The position numbers and the translations under genes are program-made. The notes below the pieces were generated by a model. The model saw only the letters and a list, made by a program, of their open reading frames with translations. It was not told the DNA's origin and did no database searches. Shown piece by piece: positions 58,072-64,000 of a stretch of 64,000 nt of DNA. Each line of letters opens with the position of its first letter. Positions within the stretch are counted from its first letter, which is position 1. Source of the DNA: Methylobacterium sp. (lineage in GTDB: Bacteria > Pseudomonadota > Alphaproteobacteria > Rhizobiales > Beijerinckiaceae); NCBI GenBank assembly GCA_013823325.1, contig PNLY01000004.1, forward strand, positions 54,816-118,815, written 5' to 3'.

Positions 58072-59213
58072 ACGCCATGGCCCCGGCTGCCCCCGCAGCG
58101 GAACGGATCGTCGTGCCGGTCGCGCTGGCCGAGCGCTCCTATGACATCCTGATCGGCCGCCACCAGCTCTGCGAGGCGGCGGAGGTGATCGCCAGCCGCT
58201 TTGCCGGCGCCCGCGCCGCCATCGTCACCGACGAGAACCTCGCTGCTTTGCACGCGCCGGCGCTCGAGGCCTGCCTGCAGCAGGCTGGCGTCAACACGAC
58301 GCGGCTGACCGTGCCGCCGGGTGAGGCGTCGAAGTCCTATGCCCGCTTCATCGAGCTCTGCGACGGCCTGCTCGCCGCCAAGATCGAGCGCAACGACCTC
58401 GTCATCGCCCTCGGCGGCGGCGTCGTCGGCGATCTCTCGGGCTTCGCCGCCTCGGTGCTGCGCCGCGGCGTGCGGCTGGTGCAGATCCCGACCAGCCTGC
58501 TCGCCCAGGTCGATTCCTCTGTCGGCGGCAAGACCGGCATCAATTCCAGCCATGGCAAGAACCTGATCGGCGCCTTCCACCAGCCGGCGCTGGTGGTCTG
58601 CGATACCGCCCTGCTCGACACATTGAGCGAGCGCGAGTTCAAGGCCGGTTATGCCGAGGTGGTGAAATACGGGCTGATCGACGATCCCGCCTTCTTCGAC
58701 TGGTGCGAGGTCAACTGGCGCCGCGTCATGGAAGGCGGGCCGGAGCGCGACCATGCCGTCGCGACCGCCTGCCGGGCCAAGGCCGCGGTGGTGGCGCGCG
58801 ACGAGCGCGAGGATGGCGACCGGGCCCTGCTCAATCTCGGCCACACCTTCGCCCATGCGCTGGAGCGGCTGACCCGCTACGATTCCAGCCGGCTCGTCCA
58901 TGGCGAGGCGGTCGCGATCGGGCTTTGCCTCGCCTTCCGCTTCTCGCAGCGGCTCGGCCTATGCCCCGGCCAGGACGCCGGCCGCGTCGCCGCCCATCTT
59001 GCCGCCGTCGGCCTGCCGACCCGGCTGCAGGACGTGCCGGGCGGCAGCGGCACGGCCGCCGAGATCGTCGAGGCCATGACCCAGGACAAGAAGGTCAAGC
59101 GCGGCGCGCTGACCTTCATCCTGGCGCATGGCATCGGCAGGAGCTTCATCGCGCCCGGCGTCGCCGCCGAGGCGGCGCATGGCTTCATCGAAAGCGAACT
59201 CGCGGGAACCTGA
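58068..59213 (+). CDS. aroB: 3-Dehydroquinate synthase
   Basis: A 381-residue enzyme converting DAHP to 3-dehydroquinate. The NAD loop is LGGGVVGDLSGF (115-126). PTSLLAQVDSSVGGKTGIN is the family signature. Zinc ligands are E197 (GYAEVVK), H259 (NLGHTFAHALE) and H278 (LVHGEAV). The length is normal. It is coupled to aroK by an ATGA overlap and followed after 11 bp by the CNNM/CBS gene. Confidence 0.96.
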   Translation: MNAMAPAAPAAERIVVPVALAERSYDILIGRHQLCEAAEVIASRFAGARAAIVTDENLAALHAPALEACLQQAGVNTTRLTVPPGEASKSYARFIELCDGLLAAKIERNDLVIALGGGVVGDLSGFAASVLRRGVRLVQIPTSLLAQVDSSVGGKTGINSSHGKNLIGAFHQPALVVCDTALLDTLSEREFKAGYAEVVKYGLIDDPAFFDWCEVNWRRVMEGGPERDHAVATACRAKAAVVARDEREDGDRALLNLGHTFAHALERLTRYDSSRLVHGEAVAIGLCLAFRFSQRLGLCPGQDAGRVAAHLAAVGLPTRLQDVPGGSGTAAEIVEAMTQDKKVKRGALTFILAHGIGRSFIAPGVAAEAAHGFIESELAGT

Positions 59214-59224
59214 GCGCTTCCGCC

Positions 59225-60550
59225 ATGGTCGCCATCCCGCATCTCGACCCCTGGCTCGCCATCGCCGTCGTCGCGCTCGGCGTGTTCCTGACCGGATTCC
59301 TCGCCGCGGCCGATGCGGCGCTGCATGCGATCTCGCGCGCCAAGCTCGTCCAGCAGGAGAAGGCCGGCAGCCGCCGCGCCGCGATCGCGCTGCGCGTGCT
59401 CGGCGACCGCGAGCGATTGAGCGGCGTCTTCCTGCTGGCGCGGACGCTGGTGAAGACCGCCACGGCGAGCTTCGCCGCCTATGCCGCGCTCGCCTCCTTC
59501 GGCGTCAGCGGCGCGGCCTGCCTCGCGATCGCGGTCGCGCTGATCGTCGTCGTGCTCGGCGAACTCGCGCCGCGCATGGCTGCGGTCGCGGAGCCTGAGC
59601 GGATGGCGCTCAAGCTGGTGCGGCCGGTGGCGCGCCTGCTCGCCGTGCTCGGCCCGCCGGTCCGGCTGATGCAGTGGTTCGCGCGCCGCTCACTCGGCCT
59701 GTTCGGGCTGCGGATCGACTCGCAGCGTCCGGTGCTGGCGATCGACGAGATCCTGCGCGACCAGGTTGAGCTGATGCGCCAGGAGGGCACGGTCGAGAAG
59801 GCCGATGGCGACATGGTCAGCGGCCTGCTCGACCTGAAGCAGCTTGAAGTCGCCGATGTGATGATCCACCGCACCAAGATGCGCACGATCAATCTCGACC
59901 TCGGCCCTGAGGCGATCGTGCGAGAGGTGCTGGCCTCGCCCTATACCCGCATGCCGCTCTGGCGCGACAAGCCCGAGAACATCGTCGGCGTCCTGCACGC
60001 CAAGGACCTGCTGCGCGCGCTCGATGCCGCCGGCGGCGATGCCTGCAAGCTCGATGTCGCGACCATCGCGCTCGAATCCTGGTTCGTGCCGGTGAACACG
60101 CCGCTGCCCGAGCAGCTCAAGGCCTTCCTCGCCCGCAAGACGCATTTCGCCCTCGTCGTCGACGAATATGGCGAGGTGATGGGGCTCGTCACGCTGGAGG
60201 ACATCCTCGAGGAGATCGTCGGCGACATCCGCGACGAACACGATGTCGCCGTGCCCGGCCTGCGCCAGCAGCCGGATGGGGCAGTTATCGTCGACGGCGG
60301 CGTGCCGATCCGCGACCTCAACCGGGCGATGGACTGGCAATTGCCCGACGACGAGGCGACCACCATCGCCGGGCTCGTCATCCACGAGGCCCGTGCCATC
60401 CCCGATGCCGGCCAGGCCTTCACCTTCCACGGCTTCCGCTTCGAGGTGATGCGCAAGAGCCGCAACCGGCTGACCGCACTCCGGGTGGCGCCCGCCGGCA
60501 ACGGCACGCTGGCCGAGCCGGACGCGGCCACTGCCTCGGTCAGGGGCTGA
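59225..60550 (+). CDS. CNNM/CBS-domain transporter-like protein (HlyC/CorC family)
   Basis: A 441-residue protein from the ATG 59225; the frame is open far upstream but overlaps aroB. Residues 1-150 hold the membrane CNNM domain, a tandem CBS pair follows (about 210-335), and a CorC/HlyC domain closes the protein (VDGGVPIRDLNRAMDW). The acidic VVDEYGEVMGLVTLEDILEE is the conserved CBS2/linker element. The family is involved in Mg2+/Co2+ efflux; the older name hemolysin is misleading. Association with aroKB is conserved in the order. It overlaps the convergent exchanger gene by 11 bp. Confidence 0.93.
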   Translation: MVAIPHLDPWLAIAVVALGVFLTGFLAAADAALHAISRAKLVQQEKAGSRRAAIALRVLGDRERLSGVFLLARTLVKTATASFAAYAALASFGVSGAACLAIAVALIVVVLGELAPRMAAVAEPERMALKLVRPVARLLAVLGPPVRLMQWFARRSLGLFGLRIDSQRPVLAIDEILRDQVELMRQEGTVEKADGDMVSGLLDLKQLEVADVMIHRTKMRTINLDLGPEAIVREVLASPYTRMPLWRDKPENIVGVLHAKDLLRALDAAGGDACKLDVATIALESWFVPVNTPLPEQLKAFLARKTHFALVVDEYGEVMGLVTLEDILEEIVGDIRDEHDVAVPGLRQQPDGAVIVDGGVPIRDLNRAMDWQLPDDEATTIAGLVIHEARAIPDAGQAFTFHGFRFEVMRKSRNRLTALRVAPAGNGTLAEPDAATASVRG

Positions 60551-61712
60551 ACACCAGCACCAGGAAGACGAAGAACACCGAGAGATGCACCGCGCCTTCG
60601 AGCATGGTGGTGCGCGTGCCGGTGAAGGTCAGCGTCGACAGCAGCAGCGTCATCGACAGGATCACCATATTGGTGCCGGAGAGGCCGAGCACGACCTCCT
60701 GCCCAGTAATGAGGCCGATGACCAGGACGGCCGGGACCGTCAGACCGAGCGTCGAGGCGGCAGCGCCGAGGCAGAGATTGATCGCGCGCTGCAGCTGGTT
60801 GGCGGTGATTGCCTTGAGTGCCGCAATGCATTCAGGCGTGAATACCACCATGGCGATCAGGATGCCGCCGAGCGCCACCGGTGCGCCGAGCTTGGCGATG
60901 CCGAAATCGAGCACCACGGCGAGGCTCTTCGCCAGGATGACGATCGGCAGGATGTTGGCGAGCAGCAGCACGACATGGCGCGCGGTCGAGCCTTCCGAAG
61001 GCGGATGAGATGGCTCCTCGTCCGGCTCGGCATCGGGAGGGGGCGCCGACGCCAGTTCGGGATCGGGCTGCGTTCTGGCCCGGGCATAGGCCGCGCCATA
61101 GGGCATGGTCGATTCGCCCGCCGGCTCCTTGAAGAAGACGCTGTGCCGGCCTGTCTGCAGGATCAGGAAGGCGCCGTAGAGCAGCAGCGTGAACAGCGAA
61201 AACGCGATCGACTGGAAGGTCGTCAGCGTGCCGTCGGCCGTCGAGGTGGTGAAGTTCGGCAGGACCAGCGGGATCAGCGTCAGCGGGATGATCACCGCGA
61301 GATAGGCCGAGGCGCCCTTGAGGTTGTAGCTCTGCGAGAAATGCCTGAGGCCGCCGATCAGGAGGCCGATGCCGACGACGCCGTTGAGCACGATCATCAG
61401 CACCGCGAACATGGTGTCGCGCCCGAGCGTCGGTGCGCCCTTGGCTCCCAGCATGACCGCCGAGATCAGCGCCACCTCGATGATGACGATGGCGAGCGTC
61501 AGGATCAGCGTGCCATAGGGCTCGCCGAGCCGGTGCGCCAGTTCCTCGGCCTCGTGCACCACGCCGAAGGCCGACCAGACGATGACGCCGAGCAGCCAGG
61601 CGAAGATCAGCAGCGACGGGATGGGAGCGCCCAGTTGCGCGAGCAGCGTGCCGCCGAAGAGCTGGAAGGCTGCGACCGAGGCCCAGGCACAGGCGAGGCG
61701 GGCGATCATCAT
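60540..61712 (-). CDS. Ca2+ (Na+,K+)/H+ antiporter, ChaA family
   Basis: A 390-residue, 10-11-helix exchanger of the CaCA superfamily. The first alpha repeat has HRLGEPYGTLILTLAIVIIE, and the second has FTPECIAALKAITANQLQ, each with the conserved cation-binding glutamate. A central acidic cytoplasmic loop (PPPDAEPDEEPSHPP, about 225-240) parallels the acidic segment of ChaA. The start at 61712 follows the likely ATG pair; a TTG three codons upstream is possible. It would export Ca2+ or Na+/K+ at alkaline pH. Confidence 0.9.
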   Translation of the reverse strand: MMIARLACAWASVAAFQLFGGTLLAQLGAPIPSLLIFAWLLGVIVWSAFGVVHEAEELAHRLGEPYGTLILTLAIVIIEVALISAVMLGAKGAPTLGRDTMFAVLMIVLNGVVGIGLLIGGLRHFSQSYNLKGASAYLAVIIPLTLIPLVLPNFTTSTADGTLTTFQSIAFSLFTLLLYGAFLILQTGRHSVFFKEPAGESTMPYGAAYARARTQPDPELASAPPPDAEPDEEPSHPPSEGSTARHVVLLLANILPIVILAKSLAVVLDFGIAKLGAPVALGGILIAMVVFTPECIAALKAITANQLQRAINLCLGAAASTLGLTVPAVLVIGLITGQEVVLGLSGTNMVILSMTLLLSTLTFTGTRTTMLEGAVHLSVFFVFLVLVFSP

Positions 61713-61858
61713 GTCTGGCAATGAATCCGTGTTGAAAAGGCCATCGGCGGGTACATGCCGAAAATGATCTCACAACGGCAGGGCTGTGACACGCGATTGT
61801 TGCCTCGCACGCGTCTTCCATTCGCAAAGGCGCCACAAAGACGGTCGAGACCAGCGCA

Positions 61859-62254
61859 ATGAGCGCAATCGATCTTCGCCTTGCCTGTCTCGTCCTCTTG
61901 GCCGGCGCTGCCTTGCTCGCAGGCACGCTGGTGGCGCGCGCCCAGCCGGAGCCGACATTCCGTGCGAGCTGCAGCGAATTGCGCACCGCATTGAAGTCCC
62001 TGGCCGGCAAGGAAGGCGAGCTCGTCACGATCGAGGTCGAGGGTCCTCTGGCCATGGTCAAGACGGGCGCCGGCGTGACCTATCTCGGCGTGTGCCAGGC
62101 ACCCGACCCGCAGGTGCTCTGCGTCACCTATGACAGCAATGGTCGAAACACCGGCGAGCGCATCGTCGTCAGCGGCGGCTGGGAGCAGGTCGGCCCCGAC
62201 CACGTCAAGCTCGACCCATGCCTGCATTTCCTGCCGGGCGAGCCGGTGCCCTGA
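61859..62254 (+). CDS. Small secreted hypothetical protein
   Basis: A 131-residue protein with a signal peptide of about 28 residues (LACLVLLAGAALLAGTLVARA, cleavage before QPEP). The mature domain of about 100 residues has four cysteines (SCSELR, GVCQAP, VLCVTY, DPCLHF) that could form two disulfides. It also contains YDSNGRNTGERIVVSGGWEQ. I do not recognise the family. It stands alone, divergent from the ChaA-type gene, and its stop is 3 bp from the convergent DUF1330 gene. Confidence 0.75.
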   Translation: MSAIDLRLACLVLLAGAALLAGTLVARAQPEPTFRASCSELRTALKSLAGKEGELVTIEVEGPLAMVKTGAGVTYLGVCQAPDPQVLCVTYDSNGRNTGERIVVSGGWEQVGPDHVKLDPCLHFLPGEPVP

Positions 62255-62257
62255 GGA

Positions 62258-62587
62258 TCAGCCCAGCTTCGCCAGGAAGTCGGTCGCCCGGTAGCCGTCC
62301 GGCACGCCGTCGATGATGAGCGCGGCACTGCACGAATTGCGCGTCCGCAGCGGCAGGATCGCCTGATAGCCCGGCGAGGCATACCAGTTGCGGGCCGCGT
62401 CGATGTCCGGGAATGCGATGACGACGAGATCGCCTTCCCAGGGTTCCTCCATGACCTCGGGCGTCACGCCATGAATCAGGAAGCGCCCGCCGAACGGCAC
62501 GAGCGTCTCGTCGATCAGCTTGATGTAGTCGACGATCTCGGCGTTTACGTCGACGTCGCGCAGATGGGCGATGGCATAGGCGGTCAT
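62258..62587 (-). CDS. DUF1330-domain protein
   Basis: A 109-residue protein of the DUF1330 family (alpha/beta ferredoxin-like barrel). The characteristic pieces are YAIAHLRDVDVNAEIVDYI, GRFLIHG, VVIAFPDIDAARNWYASPGYQ and ILPLRTRNSCSAALIIDG. The family is a dimeric alpha/beta-barrel group with no settled biochemical function. It is monocistronic, between a convergent secreted protein gene and the TRAP-type binding protein. GGAGAGC precedes the ATG. Confidence 0.9.
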   Translation of the reverse strand: MTAYAIAHLRDVDVNAEIVDYIKLIDETLVPFGGRFLIHGVTPEVMEEPWEGDLVVIAFPDIDAARNWYASPGYQAILPLRTRNSCSAALIIDGVPDGYRATDFLAKLG

Positions 62588-62695
62588 GGTGCTCTCCTCG
62601 ATCGAAAACGGCCGGTGCGGCCGGTGTCGCGAGGGACCATGCCCGTCAGGGCGCAGCGGGTCGATTACGCCAGGGGTAATCGAAACAGCGCCGTT

Positions 62696-63670
62696 TCAGC
62701 GTTTCGCGAAGGCATCGAGGATGGCCGCGCCCTCCGCGCCGGCCTTGCCGCGCCAGTCCTCGACTGCGGCCTTGCCGGCGGTCGCGAGCCTTTGGGTCAG
62801 GTCGGCCGGCAGCTTCGCATGGATGGTGACGCCGTTGGCGCGCATCCGGGCATAATTCTCCTCAAGCCGCGTCCTGATCGCGCTCCATTGCCGCCACTCG
62901 GTTTCGGCTGCGGCGTCGTCGACGATCGCCCTGAGATCGGTCGGCAGCGCCTCGTAGGCGGCAAGATTGACCGTCGCCAGCGAGATCGGCAGCGCATAGT
63001 TCACCTCGCTGAAATGCGGCAGGAACTGCCAGAGATTGCGCCCCGCCCCGCCGTCTCCCGAGGACAGCACCGCCGTCACCGAACCGTCCTTCACCTTCGG
63101 CATGGCGTCGGCGAAGGACAGGTTGACCGCCCTGGCGCCGGCATTGCCCATCACCGTGGTCGAGGTCGCGTCATAGGTGCGGATCGACAGGCCGGCGAGG
63201 TCCTTGGCGGAGGTCACCGGCTCCTTCGACCAGATGCCAGAAGCCGGCCAGGGCGTGGTGTAGAGGATGCGCTGGCCATAGCCGGCGAAGACCCTGGCAT
63301 AGGCCGGCCGGGCGAGATCGGTCAGGCGCCTGGCATCCTCGATCGAGGTCGCCAGGAACGGCAGCGAGGACAGGCCGAAGAGCGGATGCACCGAGCCCAG
63401 CGCCCCGGCGAAGGCATCGCCCGCCGCGACCTTCCCCTCCTGCACGGCTGCGACCATGCCGGCCGACTTGATCCCCTTGGCCGCGTCGAAGCTCGGGGTG
63501 ATCGTCAACCGCCCGCCCGAACGCTCATTCACCAGCTTTGCAAAGGTCGCGACGCCCTCGCCCGGAATGGCGCTGGCGGGATATTCGGTCGGCATGTCCC
63601 AGACCGTCTGGGCAAAAGCGGCGGGCGAGAAGCTAAGGGCGAGCGCGATGATCGGCACGAGGCAGCGCAT
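62696..63670 (-). CDS. TRAP-type C4-dicarboxylate/organic acid substrate-binding protein (DctP family)
   Basis: A 324-residue periplasmic protein with a signal peptide of about 20 residues (LVPIIALALSFSPAAFAQ). DctP-family features are WDMPTEYPASAIPGEGVATF, AGLSIRTYDATSTTVMGNAGA (the region of the ligand-contact arginine) and NYALPISLATVNLAAYEALP. No TRAP membrane subunits (DctQ/DctM) are adjacent in the window, so it is an orphan or its partners lie elsewhere. The ligand is probably an organic acid. Confidence 0.87.
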   Translation of the reverse strand: MRCLVPIIALALSFSPAAFAQTVWDMPTEYPASAIPGEGVATFAKLVNERSGGRLTITPSFDAAKGIKSAGMVAAVQEGKVAAGDAFAGALGSVHPLFGLSSLPFLATSIEDARRLTDLARPAYARVFAGYGQRILYTTPWPASGIWSKEPVTSAKDLAGLSIRTYDATSTTVMGNAGARAVNLSFADAMPKVKDGSVTAVLSSGDGGAGRNLWQFLPHFSEVNYALPISLATVNLAAYEALPTDLRAIVDDAAAETEWRQWSAIRTRLEENYARMRANGVTIHAKLPADLTQRLATAGKAAVEDWRGKAGAEGAAILDAFAKR

Positions 63671-63750
63671 GGACGGTTCTCCGTGGTGACCGGGCGACTA
63701 GGCTTGCTCCCGAACAGGCGCGGTCGGAGCGAGCATTACGGCCTGAGCCA

Positions 63751-64000
63751 TCACGCGCCTGGCAGCTTTTGTGCCAATGGGCTGGCCTCGCCCTCCGAAA
63801 GCGCCGGCGCAGGCTTGTCGGTGACCAGATACTGCGCCCGCGCCAGCGCCGCGAAGCGCCCGCCCTTGGCGACGAGTTCCTCGAAGGAGCCCATCTCGAT
63901 CACCCTGCCCTGCTCGAACACCAGGATGCGGTCGGCATTGCGGATGGTGGCGAGACGGTGCGCGATGACGAAGGTGGTGCGGCCCTTCATCACCTCGTCG
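63751..64000 (-). CDS. ABC exporter ATPase/permease, C-terminal end (5' part outside window)
   Basis: A partial gene running in from the right edge. The visible 82 residues contain the H-loop region [20 protein letters not shown]. Then come [22 protein letters not shown] and [16 protein letters not shown], the end of an exporter-type nucleotide-binding domain. The pattern resembles glucan exporters of the NdvA/ChvA type or MsbA-like lipid exporters. The final 20 residues are a variable tail. Confidence 0.85.
   Translation of the reverse strand, partial: DEVMKGRTTFVIAHRLATIRNADRILVFEQGRVIEMGSFEELVAKGGRFAALARAQYLVTDKPAPALSEGEASPLAQKLPGA

Noticed and set aside
59225-60550. Annotation as a hemolysin (virulence factor)
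   Set aside because: CNNM plus CBS plus CorC/HlyC architecture is that of a metal-ion transport family; the hemolysin name is historical.

Overview
The window is a GC-rich, gene-dense chromosomal segment of an alphaproteobacterium, most likely Hyphomicrobiales. I would guess Boseaceae/Bradyrhizobiaceae-like, but only weakly. The reasons are strong G/C preference at third codon positions, many solute-binding-protein importers paired with small catabolic operons, a xerD / small membrane protein / aroK / aroB / CNNM-CBS (hemolysin-like) neighbourhood, and intergenic palindromic repeats of a kind common in this order. No rRNA, tRNA, CRISPR array, insertion sequence or prophage was recognised.

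Layout. (1) 1-9491: a cluster divided by an IclR regulator. Leftward run a FAD oxidoreductase and an ABC solute-binding protein cut by the window edge. Rightward run an AroE-like dehydrogenase, two tandem FAD desaturases of the 3-ketosteroid-dehydrogenase/fumarate-reductase type, a NIPSNAP protein and a TIM-barrel isomerase. Two IclR-type palindromes lie in the divergent gap. This is the best candidate for an undescribed pathway, possibly stepwise oxidation and desaturation of an alicyclic acid. (2) 9702-16204: an SDR/AraC pair, then a hydroxyproline/proline-isomer catabolic set (4-hydroxyproline epimerase, DpkA-like imine reductase, DHDPS-family deaminase/aldolase, GntR-FCD regulator) with shared candidate operators. 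(3) 16352-21422: a second GntR-FCD regulator, an enolase-superfamily sugar-acid dehydratase, a 2-keto-3-deoxy-L-fuconate dehydrogenase-like SDR, an Ldh-family oxidoreductase and an MHS-type MFS transporter. (4) 21483-29784: a sugar ABC importer plus GH31 glycosidase operon, opposite a LacI regulator and a cupin, with a perfect 16-bp operator between them. (5) 29805-33270: methylglyoxal synthase, type II NADH dehydrogenase and glucose-6-phosphate isomerase. (6) 33451-41057: IclR and a polyamine-type ABC importer enclosing a three-gene FeS/FAD/FAD dehydrogenase of the opine oxidase / D-hydroxyproline dehydrogenase / HcnABC architecture. (7) 41232-45661: a GAF-HD-GYP phosphodiesterase, then a sugar isomerase / Gfo-Idh-MocA / SBP-fold operon behind a clear promoter with a consensus LacI-family operator. 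(8) 45768-51689: a polar amino-acid ABC importer with a DoeB-like deacylase and a PLP-dependent dehydratase, opposite an IclR regulator. (9) 51827-64000: housekeeping genes: a PHA-system protein, a Kef/YbaL antiporter, xerD, a 47-codon membrane protein, a pabB-pabC fusion, aroK, aroB, a CNNM/CBS protein and a ChaA-like exchanger. Small proteins, a TRAP-type binding protein and the end of an ABC exporter follow.

The segment is largely a chain of import-plus-catabolism cassettes. Most have a linked regulator (IclR, GntR-FCD, AraC or LacI) and a recognisable palindrome in the regulator/operon gap. Many neighbouring genes overlap by 4 bp (ATGA or GTGA), indicating translational coupling. Five intergenic palindromic repeats in two families lie between genes, three of them between convergent 3' ends.
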